A stretch of DNA of 64,000 nt. Source: Hyphomicrobium sp. 99 (GTDB lineage: Bacteria; Pseudomonadota; Alphaproteobacteria; Rhizobiales; Hyphomicrobiaceae). Position 1 is the first letter of the stretch; each line of letters starts with the position of its first letter. The notes below the pieces were generated by a model that saw only the letters and a list, made by a program, of their open reading frames with translations, ran no database searches and had not been told where the DNA came from. Location of the stretch: positions 1,922,001-1,986,000 of the forward strand of contig NZ_KQ031382.1 of NCBI RefSeq assembly GCF_000384335.2, in the 5' to 3' direction. The translations under genes and the position numbers were made by a program. Shown here piece by piece: positions 44,684 through 54,254 of the stretch.

Positions 44684-45478
44684 ATGAAACTAGATCTCAC
44701 CAACAAGACGGCTGTTGTTACCGGTTCGACGGTGGGCATCGGCCTCGCGATCGCAAAAGGTTTGGCGCATGCGGGCGCGAAAGTTGTCATAAACGGCCGC
44801 AAGAAGGAAACGGTCGATAAAGGCGTCGCCGCCGTCCACGGCAGCGTCAACGCAGCGGCCGTGTCTGGGGTCGCCGCTGACGTTTCGACTGCCGAAGGCT
44901 GTGCGGCTCTCGTCAAGGCAGTTCCATCCGCAGACATCCTGATCAACAATGCCGGGATTTTCGAGCCGAAGCCCTTCTTCGAAATCTCCGATGCCGAATG
45001 GACGCGTTTTTTCGAGACGAATGTGATGTCTGGAGTGCGCCTTTCGCGCGCTTACATGCCCGGCATGCTCGAACGCAATTGGGGACGCATCATTTTCATC
45101 TCGTCGGAATCGGCGGTGAATATTCCAAAAGAAATGATCCACTACGGCCTCACCAAAACCGCGCAACTCTCGCTGACACAGGGGCTCGCGCAGCTGACGG
45201 CCGGAACAAACGTAACCGTCAACTCGGTATTGCCCGGCCCGACGCGATCCGAAGGCGTTGAAGAATTCTTGAAGGCCATGGCGGTAGCAAACGGCAAGAC
45301 GCCCGACGATATGGCCGAAACGTTCGTACAGACACACCGGCCGACTTCGCTTCTCCGCCGTTTCGCGACCGTCGAAGAGGTCGCAAACATGGTCGTGTAC
45401 GCCGCTTCCAATGAAGCCTCAGCAACGAACGGCGCAGCGTTACGCGTTGAAGGCGGTATCTTGAGGACGATCGGATAA
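44684..45478 (+). CDS. Short-chain dehydrogenase/reductase
   Basis: A 264-residue classical SDR. The cofactor motif TGSTVGIG is at residues 14-21, NNAGIFEPK at about 90 and the catalytic Ser and Tyr-Lys in FISSESAVNIPKEMIHYGLTK. The C-terminal end is GALRVEGGILRTIG. Substrate unknown. It ends at a clear terminator. Confidence 0.88.
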   Translation: MKLDLTNKTAVVTGSTVGIGLAIAKGLAHAGAKVVINGRKKETVDKGVAAVHGSVNAAAVSGVAADVSTAEGCAALVKAVPSADILINNAGIFEPKPFFEISDAEWTRFFETNVMSGVRLSRAYMPGMLERNWGRIIFISSESAVNIPKEMIHYGLTKTAQLSLTQGLAQLTAGTNVTVNSVLPGPTRSEGVEEFLKAMAVANGKTPDDMAETFVQTHRPTSLLRRFATVEEVANMVVYAASNEASATNGAALRVEGGILRTIG

Positions 45479-45486
45479 GCCAAAAG

Positions 45487-45518
45487 AAAAGCCGCCCATC
45501 GTGGACGGGCGGCTTTTG
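45487..45518 (+). terminator. Terminator after the SDR gene
   Basis: AAAAGCCGCCC and GGGCGGCTTTT form an 11-bp stem with a partially paired 10-base centre, followed by TTTT. It lies directly after the SDR stop and before a convergent small gene. Confidence 0.85.
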
Positions 45519-45538
45519 TGGCGGGCATTCAGCGGAGG

Positions 45539-45787
45539 CTATTTCGATGGCGCCTCGATCTTGACGCCAGGGGCGTCGACGCGGGTACCGTGCTCGTCTT
45601 TTTCGACATGAGCAAACGGCGCATCGACTGTCGTCTCGCCTGTAGCCTTATTGGTTTCGATGCGTACGGCCGGTATGTCGACCAGCACCTCGGATTGTGA
45701 GCGCTGATAAGCGGCGACGCCGCCAACGACGGCAATCACGGCGACAGCGCTCAGGCCTGCGTATATCAGGAGGTGGCGCGCTTCCAT
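45539..45787 (-). CDS. Small membrane-anchored protein
   Basis: An 82-residue protein with a single hydrophobic helix near the N-terminus (LLIYAGLSAVAVIAVVGGVA) and a charged periplasm- or cytoplasm-facing rest of about 50 residues with alternating VDAP/VEKD segments. No recognisable domain. It follows the CAP-domain gene on the same strand with a 72-base gap, so it could be co-transcribed. Confidence 0.6.
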   Translation of the reverse strand: MEARHLLIYAGLSAVAVIAVVGGVAAYQRSQSEVLVDIPAVRIETNKATGETTVDAPFAHVEKDEHGTRVDAPGVKIEAPSK

Positions 45788-45859
45788 GGTGTCTCCGATT
45801 CCATTTGATAGAGCCCAGTAAAACGCTTCGGCCTATGGGATCGTTCCACAAAGCTAGGA

Positions 45860-46567
45860 TTACGGGTTCTGCCCGTGCACTGAGACCTCTAACGTCGTCC
45901 CGCCGGTTGCGGTCGACTTCAGCGCATAAACCTTTTTGTTTTCAGCGCGAGTCCGAGCAATTTCCGTCGTGGTCGAAAGGAAACCGTCCAGTTTCGACAT
46001 CACCAGCTCGCCCGGCGAGCAGGCCGTCAAAACGGCGGACGTGCCCGGTTGCAGCTCCCGGGTCCGACCCTGGAAGGAATAGCTGACGCCGGCGTTCGAT
46101 AGGTTCATCACCTTGAAGGAATAGATTTCAGTCGCGGGACGGCCCAAAAGCTCGACGGAAATGAACTTCGGCTTTGGGCTGGGTGCACGGGCGACACCCA
46201 CGCCGATCTCCGTGACCGAGGCCCGCATCATGTTGGCGCGATGCGGAGGCGAGTTCATCCATCCCGCGATGGCTTGAAGTGCAAGAGCGCCGGTGTCGAA
46301 GCCCTGGCTGTTTTGATCCATCGCGAGATTTTCAGCGATGTCGCAATGTTTATAGCCGGCGCTTTCCGCGCGTTGGGCAGGCGTCCGCCCGTCCGCGTTA
46401 TGAGAAAATGTACCGCTGCGCGCCACGCGTTCGGCGTAAGCCCGCGCCGCTCTCGCCAGTATCGCGTTGACCTTCAAAGGCGCGAGCCTCTGGTCTTGCC
46501 GCGCCTTATTCGTGATTTCGACGATGTGCTGTTCAACCTGCGGCAGGTCAGGCACGAGGGCAGCCAT
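45860..46567 (-). CDS. CAP (SCP-like) domain protein
   Basis: A 235-residue protein whose first half is a CAP domain: ITNKARQDQRLAPLKVNAIL, FSHNADGRTPAQRAESAGYK and the SPPHRANMMRASVTEIGVG motif with the conserved His. The second half, from about residue 150, is a separate beta-rich region (STTTEIARTRAENKKVYAL, then LEVSVHG) with no family I recognise. No signal peptide is found at the ATG at 46567, and no better start was found. The reading frame continues upstream as antisense of parC and is not coding there. Confidence 0.75.
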   Translation of the reverse strand: MAALVPDLPQVEQHIVEITNKARQDQRLAPLKVNAILARAARAYAERVARSGTFSHNADGRTPAQRAESAGYKHCDIAENLAMDQNSQGFDTGALALQAIAGWMNSPPHRANMMRASVTEIGVGVARAPSPKPKFISVELLGRPATEIYSFKVMNLSNAGVSYSFQGRTRELQPGTSAVLTACSPGELVMSKLDGFLSTTTEIARTRAENKKVYALKSTATGGTTLEVSVHGQNP

Positions 46568-46792
46568 TACTTGAATACGTCCCGCTGAGCTTGATTGTGT
46601 TGATGATCTAGCCGTCCAGATGCCCTGGCGCCACCCGTCCCGGCGGGAGCCAAATCCTCTTTGTGGAAGAGTGGCCTGCCGGCACCTGCGGCACGCCAAC
46701 TTGCGCCCAAATGGCGCGGCGCTGGACGTCACCCGTAGGACGCAAGGTCGCTCAGGCTTGAGAGCGCACCGGAGGCACTGTAGGGATGCGCC

Positions 46793-49042
46793 ATGACCAC
46801 AAAACCGATTCTGCCGGGCGACGGCCCGATTGAGCCTGTCGAACTCCGGACCGCTCTTGAAGAGCGTTATCTGGCTTATGCTCTGTCGACGATCATGCAT
46901 CGCGCGCTCCCCGATGTGCGCGATGGCATGAAGCCTGTCCATCGCCGCATCCTCTATGCGATGCGCGAACTGCGGCTCAATCCCGAGGGTGGCTACATCA
47001 AGTGCGCCAAGATCGTCGGCGACGTGATGGGTAACTACCATCCGCACGGCGATATGGCGATTTACGACGCACTGGCGCGCCTCGCGCAGGATTTCGCCGT
47101 ACGCTATCCGCTTGTCGACGGTCAGGGAAACTTCGGCAACATCGACGGCGATAACCCGGCGGCCGGGCGATACACCGAAGCGCGCATGACCGAGACGGCC
47201 GCGCTGATCCTCGAAGGGATCGACGAGGACACGGTCGATTTTCGCCCGAACTACGATGGCCGCGTCGACGAACCGGTCGTGCTGCCAGCTGCGTTCCCGA
47301 ACCTGCTTGCCAACGGCGCCACCGGCATTGCCGTCGGCATGGCGACAAGCATCCCGCCGCATAACGTCGACGAACTGTGCGCAGCGCTCTTGCATCTGAT
47401 CAAGCACCCGAACGCGACGATCGAGAAGCTCGTCGAAATGATTCCGGGCCCCGATTTCCCAACGGGCGGCGTCATCGTCGAGCCGCGAGAGCAGATCCTC
47501 GAAGCCTACAAGACCGGCCGAGGCGGCTTCCGCGTCAGGGCGCGATGGACGAAGGAAGAAACCACGCGCGGCGGTTACCAGATCGTCGTCACCGAAATTC
47601 CCTACGGTGTGCAGAAGGCGAAGCTCGTCGAGAAAATCGCCGATCTGATGAGCGAGAAGAAGCTGCCGCTTCTCGGCGACGTGCGTGACGAAAGCGCGGA
47701 AGAAATTCGTCTCGTGCTGGAACCGAAGAGCCGCACGGTTGATCCCGTTCTGATGATGGAAAGTCTGTTCCGGCTGACCGAGCTCGATGTCCGCGTCAGC
47801 CTCAACATGAACGTGCTGTCGAACGGCCAGATCCCGAACGTTCTCAATCTGCGCGACGTGCTCTGGCAGTGGCTCGAGCATCGCATCGACGTTCTCGTTC
47901 GCCGCTCGAGGCATCGTTTGCAGAAGATCGAGCATCGTCTCGAAGTTCTTGCCGGCTATTTGATCGCCTACCTCAACATCGACGAGGTGATACGCATCGT
48001 CCGCCATGAGGACGATCCGAAGGCCAAGCTGATCTCGAAATTCAGCCTCAGCGAAGTCCAGGCCGAAGCCATCCTGAACCTGCGGCTGCGGTCATTGTCG
48101 AAGCTCGAGGAAGTCGAGATCCGCGCCGAGCACGACAAACTTTCGAAAGAGCGCCGCGAGCTGAAGCAGCTTCTGAAATCGGAAGAATTGCAGTGGGAGC
48201 ACGTCGCCTCCGAGGTCAAGGAAACGCGCGAGAAATATTCGAAGAAAACCGCGCTCGGTAAGCGCCGTTCCACCTTCGACGACGCGCCGGAGGTCGAACT
48301 CGATCTCGCCGCCGCGCTCGTCGAGAAGGAACCGGTCACGGTTATCCTGTCGGAGAAGGGTTGGGTCCGCGCACTGAAGGGCCACCAGGACGACCTGTCG
48401 AAGCTCGAGTTCAAGCAGGGCGACGAGCTGAAGCGCGCCATCAAGGCATTCACGACGGATAAGCTCGTCCTCTTTGCAACGAACGGCCGGTTCTTCACTC
48501 TCGAGGCCGGAGCGCTTCCGGGCGGCCGCGGCCACGGCGAGCCGCTGCGCCTGATGATCGATCTTGAGGAAAATCACGACGTCGCGGAAGTCTTCGTCCA
48601 CGAGCCGGCGCGGAAGCTGCTCGTCGCCTCGACCGGCGGCTACGGATTTATCGTGCCCGAGGAGGAGGTCATCGCCTCAACCCGAAAGGGCAAGCAGATC
48701 CTCAACGTCTCGGAGCCTGAGGAGGCGCGCGTCTGCGTTCCCGTCGACGGCGATTGCGTCGCGACGATCGGCGAAAACCGCAAGCTGCTGGTCTTCAAGC
48801 TCGACGAGGTTAACGAGATGACGCGCGGTAAAGGCGTCATTCTTCAGCGCTTCAAGGACGGTGCGCTGTCCGACATTCGCGTCTTCAAAAAGTCTGCCGG
48901 CCTGACGTGGCTCGACAGTGCAGGCCGCGAATTCACTCTGTCGTGGAGTGAATTGAAGGAGTGGGTCGGCGAGCGCGCCCAGGCGGGCAAGGTGGCGCCG
49001 AAGGGTTTCCCACGCTCCAATTCATTCGGGCCGCGCTTTTAA
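46793..49042 (+). CDS. parC: DNA topoisomerase IV subunit A
   Basis: ParC is the DNA-cleaving subunit of topoisomerase IV, which decatenates daughter chromosomes. The active-site Tyr127 is in [15 protein letters not shown], and the conserved region [20 protein letters not shown] is intact. The 749-residue length and the C-terminal blades starting [16 protein letters not shown] indicate ParC rather than GyrA, which is longer and has the GyrA box; no GyrA-box was seen. ATG 46793 follows a purine-rich site. ParE is not in the window. Confidence 0.9.
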   Translation: MTTKPILPGDGPIEPVELRTALEERYLAYALSTIMHRALPDVRDGMKPVHRRILYAMRELRLNPEGGYIKCAKIVGDVMGNYHPHGDMAIYDALARLAQDFAVRYPLVDGQGNFGNIDGDNPAAGRYTEARMTETAALILEGIDEDTVDFRPNYDGRVDEPVVLPAAFPNLLANGATGIAVGMATSIPPHNVDELCAALLHLIKHPNATIEKLVEMIPGPDFPTGGVIVEPREQILEAYKTGRGGFRVRARWTKEETTRGGYQIVVTEIPYGVQKAKLVEKIADLMSEKKLPLLGDVRDESAEEIRLVLEPKSRTVDPVLMMESLFRLTELDVRVSLNMNVLSNGQIPNVLNLRDVLWQWLEHRIDVLVRRSRHRLQKIEHRLEVLAGYLIAYLNIDEVIRIVRHEDDPKAKLISKFSLSEVQAEAILNLRLRSLSKLEEVEIRAEHDKLSKERRELKQLLKSEELQWEHVASEVKETREKYSKKTALGKRRSTFDDAPEVELDLAAALVEKEPVTVILSEKGWVRALKGHQDDLSKLEFKQGDELKRAIKAFTTDKLVLFATNGRFFTLEAGALPGGRGHGEPLRLMIDLEENHDVAEVFVHEPARKLLVASTGGYGFIVPEEEVIASTRKGKQILNVSEPEEARVCVPVDGDCVATIGENRKLLVFKLDEVNEMTRGKGVILQRFKDGALSDIRVFKKSAGLTWLDSAGREFTLSWSELKEWVGERAQAGKVAPKGFPRSNSFGPRF

Positions 49043-49102
49043 TTCGGTGTGTTGATCGCCGGCGCTTGTCGCGAAGCCTGAGCAAAGCTACGACTGCCAG
49101 CT

Positions 49103-49570
49103 ATGTGTGGGTTCAGGGGACGAGCGGCCATCGCCGCCGGAATAGGTCTTGCGATTGTTTCGTTCTGTCCCGGTCTTCGGGCAGAAGAAACCCAGACCAC
49201 GTGCAGCAAGGAAGATTTCGAGTCCGTCGTCGAGGCGGCCTCCGGAAGCTTGCGCGACTTGAACAACCAGAACCGCCCCGTATTTCAGGAAAAGCTGCGC
49301 GAATTGAAAGAAAAGCGCCACTGGTCGCATGACGAGTTCATCGCGCAGGCGAAGCCTTTCGTGAAAGACGATAAAACGGCCGTCTACGATCAGAAGGCGG
49401 ACGAACTGTTATCGGCGATCGCGTCGATGGGGCAGGAAGGCGCGGCCGCTGCCGCGCCTGATTGCGCGCTGCTGCTCGAGCTTCGTGCACGCATGAAGAT
49501 GCTTGTCGATACGCAGTCGGCCAAGTGGTCTTACATGTTCGAGAAGCTCGATGCCGAACTCGAAAAATAA
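49103..49570 (+). CDS. Secreted protein of unknown function
   Basis: A 155-residue protein with a signal peptide (RAAIAAGIGLAIVSFCPGLR, cleavage near AEE). The mature part has Cys in TTCSKEDFE and Cys in APDCALLLE, which may form a disulfide, and is mostly helical in style (GSLRDLNNQNRPVFQEKLRE). I do not recognise a family. It follows parC by about 60 bases and is convergent with bpt. Confidence 0.72.
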   Translation: MCGFRGRAAIAAGIGLAIVSFCPGLRAEETQTTCSKEDFESVVEAASGSLRDLNNQNRPVFQEKLRELKEKRHWSHDEFIAQAKPFVKDDKTAVYDQKADELLSAIASMGQEGAAAAAPDCALLLELRARMKMLVDTQSAKWSYMFEKLDAELEK

Positions 49571-49581
49571 GACTCGCGATT

Positions 49582-50343
49582 TTACTCTTGGTCGCGGCCG
49601 GAAACACGTTCCCATCGGTCAGGCCCAAGGCGCTCTTGCGGTTTGAAACGCGTCTTGTAGGCCATCTTCCGCGAGCCCTCGATCCAATAGCCGAGATAGA
49701 CATGCGGCAGCCCGATGCGCCGCGCGAACGCGATGTGTTCGAGGATCATGTAGGTGCCGAGACCGGCGTCGGCGTCCGCGGGATCGTAAAAGCTGTAGAC
49801 CATCGAGATGCCGTCGGTGAGCCGGTCGCAAAGCGCGACGGCCTTTAGCGGCCAGGAGTCGAAATCGAGATCCGTGGCATTCGCGGGTTTCTGCCGGTAC
49901 TCGGTGAGAAAGGTTTCGATCACCGTGTCTTCGACCATCATCCGATAGTCGAGGATCGTCATATCCGCCATTCCGCCATCGCTGTGGCGGGCATCGATGT
50001 AGGCGCGGAAGAGCTTGAATTGCTCCATCGTCGGCGTCGGAGCCGTACGCTGCGCGATGAGCGATGAGTTACGGTTCCAGCTCCGGCGCATGGAGCGGTC
50101 GGGTTCAAATTCGTTGACGAGCACGCGCACCGACACGCAGGCTTGGCAGCCTTCGCAGTAAGGCACGTAGGCGATATTTTGGCTGCGCCGAAATCCAGTC
50201 GTGAGAAGACGATCGACGAGTTCCGGTGGCTTGTCATGAGTGAGATGCGTGAACAGTTTACGCTCGAGCCGGCCCGGCAAGTACGGGCAGGGCTGTGGAG
50301 CAGTCACGTAGAACTCTGGAAACTTCTTTTGCTGCTCCGTCAT
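49582..50343 (-). CDS. bpt: Aspartate/glutamate leucyltransferase (Bpt)
   Basis: Bpt attaches Leu to N-terminal Asp or Glu of proteins, feeding them to ClpAP in the N-end rule pathway. The 253-residue protein has the N-terminal FYVTAPQPCPYLPGRLERKL, then the Cys-rich VPYCEGCQACVSVRVLV, and the GNAT-like GLGTYMILEHIAFARRIGLP and YLGYWIEGSRKMAYKTRF, all diagnostic. It is convergent with the secreted unknown gene (11-base gap). Confidence 0.93.
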   Translation of the reverse strand: MTEQQKKFPEFYVTAPQPCPYLPGRLERKLFTHLTHDKPPELVDRLLTTGFRRSQNIAYVPYCEGCQACVSVRVLVNEFEPDRSMRRSWNRNSSLIAQRTAPTPTMEQFKLFRAYIDARHSDGGMADMTILDYRMMVEDTVIETFLTEYRQKPANATDLDFDSWPLKAVALCDRLTDGISMVYSFYDPADADAGLGTYMILEHIAFARRIGLPHVYLGYWIEGSRKMAYKTRFKPQERLGPDRWERVSGRDQE

Positions 50344-50697
50344 TCCGACGCGTCCCTCGGGCTCGAACCGACCGAAGATGATTGAAGTATGACCGGCCCA
50401 AATTCAAGGTATCGGTGATAACTACGCAGCATCAACAGTAAACCGCAGGCAAATTTATCGAATTGCTTCGGAAAAATTGAGTTATTTCAAAAGTCGGAAA
50501 AACGAGCGCATGATGAACCACCGTAATTTTTCGAGCACAACGATCTCGTGAGCGAGCTGGTTTTTCTTATGCCAAGCCGCTTCTGAACGCGCGATGAAGC
50601 TCGCAGGATCCGGCAACAGCAAGCCGCACTGCGCCGCGGTCGAGTTGCGGGCAGCGTCCGAAACCCTCTTCGATGGGTAGATAAAACTCGGGATGCC
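50344..50697 (-). other. Gene-poor stretch; in-frame extension of the small ORF below at 50482-50697
   Basis: No gene is convincingly present. Downstream of the TGA of the 73-residue small protein (stop at 50698-50700), the same frame stays open for about 71 more codons to TAA at 50482-50484, including LAHEIVVLEKLRWFIMRSFF. This may be a fragment of a once-longer gene, a second small gene without a normal start, or chance. The rest of the stretch (50344-50481) has nothing I can name. Confidence 0.3.
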
Positions 50698-50919
50698 TCA
50701 AACTTTGAGCGTAGGTTCCGCAGCCTTATGCACTTGGATGTCATTCGCCCCAACTTGGCTCGCCAGCGCATAAAGCGTGCAGGCGAACACGATGGCGACG
50801 GTGATGATGCCAATCCACAGCGCGGAGCGCCGAACGAACCAGCCGACTGTCGGTGTGGGAGATGTGCTTACGCTCTCGAACGCTGCACTTTGGGCTGCCT
50901 CAGCCCCGTGATTAATCAT
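50698..50919 (-). CDS. Possible small membrane protein
   Basis: A 73-residue ORF from ATG 50919: MINHGAEAAQSAAFESVSTS, then a single hydrophobic helix (SALWIGIITVAIVFACTLYA) flanked by an Arg-Arg on the N side and ending TLKV. The helix and the flanking charges are typical of a real single-pass protein, but no family is recognised and the Shine-Dalgarno is poor. A longer in-frame start at 50994 adds a basic non-hydrophobic stretch and is less likely. Confidence 0.4.
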   Translation of the reverse strand: MINHGAEAAQSAAFESVSTSPTPTVGWFVRRSALWIGIITVAIVFACTLYALASQVGANDIQVHKAAEPTLKV

Positions 50920-51329
50920 ATGCCGATCTGCCGCCTTACAAAGTCTGCCCCGCGACTCACCCCGGTCACATCGCTCCGACCCCCCGCCTTGCACAAGTTC
51001 GGTGTTGGTCGTTTCAACAAAAATCGAATCAATTGTTGCCTTCGCGCATGCTTATCGAATGCGATACCTATGCTGACAAGGCGGAAGTGTGGCGCATGCG
51101 ATACGTTTTGCGCCTTGATGCGGGCTCTATCTGCAACATTCCGCGGGAAAATTTCCCATGACGCAAAAATGGGCGTTGGCTGCGACAGCCGTGTTCTTGT
51201 GCAACGCATTATTTCCTTCATACTTTGCCCATTCTTCCTGCGAATGAACAAAAAGCAGACTTGAGGAACCGCCCAGGGCTTTACGGACCGCTTCAACGAG
51301 CGGTTGGCAGACCTACACCTGGAGGTCCT
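50920..51329 (+). other. Gene-poor stretch before the small ORF at 51330
   Basis: About 410 bases with no ORF that looks coding on either strand. Frames crossing it have biased Cys/Arg content and no start with a ribosome-binding site. No repeat or tRNA was found. Confidence 0.35.
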
Positions 51330-51536
51330 ATGATTGAGCTTGTCTTCGCCGTCTGCATGGTTGATCAACCATCGCGTTGCAGAGATGTCACCCTGAATTT
51401 CGAAGGCGAACGGGTCACCGCCCAACAATGCATGTCCAATGGCCAGATCGAGATGGCTAAGTGGATCGGCGACCACCCCAACTGGGTCATCCAGAAGTGG
51501 AGCTGCGGCATCGCCGGGCAGTTCGCCAAGCTCTAA
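51330..51536 (+). CDS. Small conserved-looking hypothetical protein
   Basis: A 68-residue protein from ATG 51330, directly behind a textbook GGAGGT Shine-Dalgarno at 51321-51326. Sequence: VFAVCMVDQPSRCRDVTLNF, then EGERVTAQQCMSNGQIEMAK and ending WSCGIAGQFAKL. Four Cys residues are spaced as possible disulfide partners, but there is no signal peptide. No family is recognised. The start is strong evidence that it is translated. Confidence 0.62.
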   Translation: MIELVFAVCMVDQPSRCRDVTLNFEGERVTAQQCMSNGQIEMAKWIGDHPNWVIQKWSCGIAGQFAKL

Positions 51537-52052
51537 GGATCACGAGGCTGCCGGCCGTGCCTTGCGCGTCGGCGGCCGATAAACGCGACGTGCGCCTGGG
51601 CGCCGAAGCGCGGACGGCGGCAAAACGAAGCCTGACCGTTGCGGCGTGCTGCAACGTCAGTTGCCCGAGCTGACTTTCTCAAGGCTCCCTGGCCCCGGCA
51701 GAGCCGACCGGGGCCAAACCCGGTTTCGGCCGCGATGTCGCGATGGCGATAAAGAGCGCGCCGGGCTTCTGTGCCGTCGGGTCGCTGCCTCTGGAGTGGC
51801 GAAACCTCCACCCTACCAAAAGATTGTCCAAAACATGCTCGTTGCGTCTTCACCTTTGGCCTCAAGGGCAGATAAGAAGCGCGACGAGCCTCGCATGGGG
51901 TCGAAGCTATCAGGCCTTCTCGCCAACATCTGGCCATTCGGGAAGTCTGGGTGCGGCTTCGGCTTCTGCGACGATCAAAGAAGCATCTAGAATGAAGCGT
52001 CTCACAAGCAGCTGGCTTCTGCCCTGTTTGAGAATGCGACCGGGAAGGGATT
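51537..52052 (+). other. Gene-poor stretch with one GC-rich hairpin
   Basis: About 516 bases without a supported gene. A minus-strand frame is open but has a random-looking composition. A 9-bp perfect inverted repeat TGGCCCCGG/CCGGGGCCA lies at 51690-51698 and 51708-51716 with a 9-base loop and no T-run. It may be part of an untranslated RNA or of a dispersed repeat. Confidence 0.4.
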
Positions 52053-52373
52053 ATGAACCATCAGCTTGTCCTCCAGTTCCAGGGTGACGACGACGACACT
52101 CTCGAGAGAGTCATCGCACTTGAGGATCGCCTGATCGAAGTCCTGGGCGGCTCGACCGCCGCCGAAGTCGATGGTCATGAGACAGGCGACGGCGTCATCA
52201 ATCTCATCCTGCTGGCCAAGAACGCAGCGAAAGTCTGGGAAAAGATCGAGCCGATCGTCGAGGATGCCTCCGACGAGCTCGATATCAACGCAGTCGCGTT
52301 CCGCAACCTCGATGCAGAAGAGTTCACGGTGCTCTGGCCCGTCGACTACGAAGGCGAGTTCGAATTGGCCTGA
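52053..52373 (+). CDS. Conserved-looking hypothetical protein
   Basis: A 106-residue acidic protein from ATG 52053 (alternatives inside lack a start): MNHQLVLQFQGDDDDTLERV, then VIALEDRLIEVLGGSTAAEV and VINLILLAKNAAKVWEKIEP, ending VDYEGEFELA. The pattern suggests a small alpha/beta fold with two helices; no family is recognised. It is followed by a strong 11-bp hairpin and by phaC on the other strand. Confidence 0.65.
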   Translation: MNHQLVLQFQGDDDDTLERVIALEDRLIEVLGGSTAAEVDGHETGDGVINLILLAKNAAKVWEKIEPIVEDASDELDINAVAFRNLDAEEFTVLWPVDYEGEFELA

Positions 52374-52380
52374 CCATCCA

Positions 52381-52406
52381 CGGAAGCTCGTTGAAACGAG
52401 CTTCCG
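52381..52406. terminator. Perfect hairpin between the hypothetical gene and phaC
   Basis: CGGAAGCTCGT (52381-52391) pairs perfectly with ACGAGCTTCCG (52396-52406) around a TGAA loop. It lies 8 bases after the hypothetical gene stop and 40 bases before the convergent phaC stop. There is no T-run, so terminator strength is uncertain. Confidence 0.6.
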
Positions 52407-52445
52407 CCAAATGGCCCGTGACGACGCGCGTGCGACTACTGGCCG

Positions 52446-54254
52446 TCAGCGCGCTTTGACGTAGGACCCGGGCGCATCCTCGATCGCGCCGAGTTTGGCT
52501 CCAGGCACGCGAGCGGGAACCCATCCGCCGGACTGCTGCGAGAGCCAATCGATCCAATACGGCCACCAAGACCCCGGATGCTCGGTCGCGGAAGCTTCCC
52601 ACTTGCCGACGCTCGTCATCGTCTTGCCGCCGGTCCAGTACTGATATTTGACCTTTTCCGGCGGGTTGACGACGCCCGCGATATGGCCCGACCCGGCAAG
52701 GACGAACTCCACCGGGCCGCCGAACATCTGAATTCCGCGGAAGACGGAAGCGGCCGGCGCAATGTGATCCTCGCGCGTCGCAACTGAGAAGATCGGCAGC
52801 TTCACCTTCTTGAGGTCGAGCTTGATGCCGCCAATCGTCATCTCGCCTTTCGCGAGCCGGTTTTCGTTATAGAATTCGCGCAAATAATATTTGTGGTTGG
52901 CAGCCGCCATCCGTGTCGAATCCTGGTTCCAGTAGAGGAGGTCGAACGGAAACGGCTTCTTGCCGAGCAGGTAGTTGTTGACCACGTACGGCCAGATAAG
53001 GTCGCGCGGCCGCATCATGTTGAAGACGTTCGCCATGCGCGAGCCATCGAGGAAGCCGCGCTCGTTCATGAGAGCGTCTAGGCTATCAAGCTGCATGTCG
53101 TCGGTGAACAGCAGGAGATCGCCGGCAAGCGAGAAATCGACCTGCGTCGTCAGCAGCGAGCAGCATTTGAAAGGCTCTTCGCCGCGCTGTGCGAGATACG
53201 CCAGTCCCGTCGCAAGAGCGGTGCCACCGACGCAATAGCCGAGCGCGTTGATCTGCTCGACGCCGGTCTCTTCTTGAACCGCGCGCACAGCCTCGAGAAT
53301 ACCTTCGAGCACGTAGTCCTCGAATGTCTTCTCCGCGAGCCGCTCGTCCGGATTGACCCACGACACGACGAACACCGTGAAGCCCTGGTCCACGACGTAC
53401 TTGATGAGGCTCTTCGACGACGTGAGATCCAGGATGTAATATTTATTGATCCACGGCGGCACCATGATCAAAGGCCGCAAACGAACCTGCTCGGTCGTTG
53501 GCGCATATTGAATGAGCTGCAGCAGCTCATTCTGAAATACGATCTTGCCCGGTGTCGTTGCGAGGTTGCGGCCGAGTTCGAACGCGTTCGGATCGGTCTG
53601 GCTGATTTTCATCAGATCGCCCGAGCGCTTCAGGTCTTCCGCCAGCAGGTCCGCTCCGTTGAGGAGGTTCTGGGCATTCGTCGCGATGGTCTCCCGCAGC
53701 ACTTCGGGATTGGTCGCGGGGAAGTTCGACGGCGAATAGGCGCTCGTGAGCTGCCGCAGATAAAACTCGGCCCGATGGCGCTCATAAGGTTCGAGATCCG
53801 GCGTCGCCGCCAACTGGTCCTCTGCCCATTTGCAGGCGAGGAGATAGGCCTGTTTGCAGAAGTCGAAGAACGGGTTCTTGTCCCACTCCGGATCCTTGAA
53901 GCGATTGTCGCCGGGAGCAGGTTGAATGAGCGGCGGTACGGCGAGGCCCATCATGCGGATGAGCACGTTGTTCCAGAGTGCCGCGAACTGCCTGACGAAC
54001 TCGGCCTGGGCTTCGGAAAGCTTGACCGGATCGGAAAGCCATTTTCTCACCAGCGCCGAGACCGTTTCGGTGGCGGCCGAAAACTCTCTCGCCGGCGTGT
54101 AAGGCCCCATTTTCGCGTCAGGACGCTCGGCAAGCTGAGCGAAGGCTTCGCTTCCACGTTCGAAAGCCTTGAGCAGGTTCGAGGCGAACGTCTCCGGGTC
54201 CGAAATATGGTACGCAGAGAAAAAGGGCGGCAACTCGTGGCTGTCTTGCGGCAT
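52446..54254 (-). CDS. phaC: Class I poly(3-hydroxyalkanoate) synthase
   Basis: PhaC polymerises 3-hydroxyacyl-CoA into storage granules. The 602-residue protein has the lipase-like box GYCVGG with nucleophile Cys341, the catalytic Asp in ATREDHIAP and the His in GSGHIAGVVNPPEK. The surrounding PLIMVPPWINKYYILDLTSS and LLYWNQDSTRMAAANHKYYL are class I features. The C-terminal VPARVPGAKLGAIEDAPGSY is typical for Alphaproteobacteria. phaA and phaB are not beside it. Confidence 0.95.
   Translation of the reverse strand: MPQDSHELPPFFSAYHISDPETFASNLLKAFERGSEAFAQLAERPDAKMGPYTPAREFSAATETVSALVRKWLSDPVKLSEAQAEFVRQFAALWNNVLIRMMGLAVPPLIQPAPGDNRFKDPEWDKNPFFDFCKQAYLLACKWAEDQLAATPDLEPYERHRAEFYLRQLTSAYSPSNFPATNPEVLRETIATNAQNLLNGADLLAEDLKRSGDLMKISQTDPNAFELGRNLATTPGKIVFQNELLQLIQYAPTTEQVRLRPLIMVPPWINKYYILDLTSSKSLIKYVVDQGFTVFVVSWVNPDERLAEKTFEDYVLEGILEAVRAVQEETGVEQINALGYCVGGTALATGLAYLAQRGEEPFKCCSLLTTQVDFSLAGDLLLFTDDMQLDSLDALMNERGFLDGSRMANVFNMMRPRDLIWPYVVNNYLLGKKPFPFDLLYWNQDSTRMAAANHKYYLREFYNENRLAKGEMTIGGIKLDLKKVKLPIFSVATREDHIAPAASVFRGIQMFGGPVEFVLAGSGHIAGVVNPPEKVKYQYWTGGKTMTSVGKWEASATEHPGSWWPYWIDWLSQQSGGWVPARVPGAKLGAIEDAPGSYVKAR

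Noticed and set aside
46568..48007. Minus-strand open frame of about 480 codons continuing upstream from the CAP-domain gene
   Set aside because: It lies entirely antisense to parC, whose protein sequence is strongly conserved; the frame has no family motifs and a composition typical of shadow frames.
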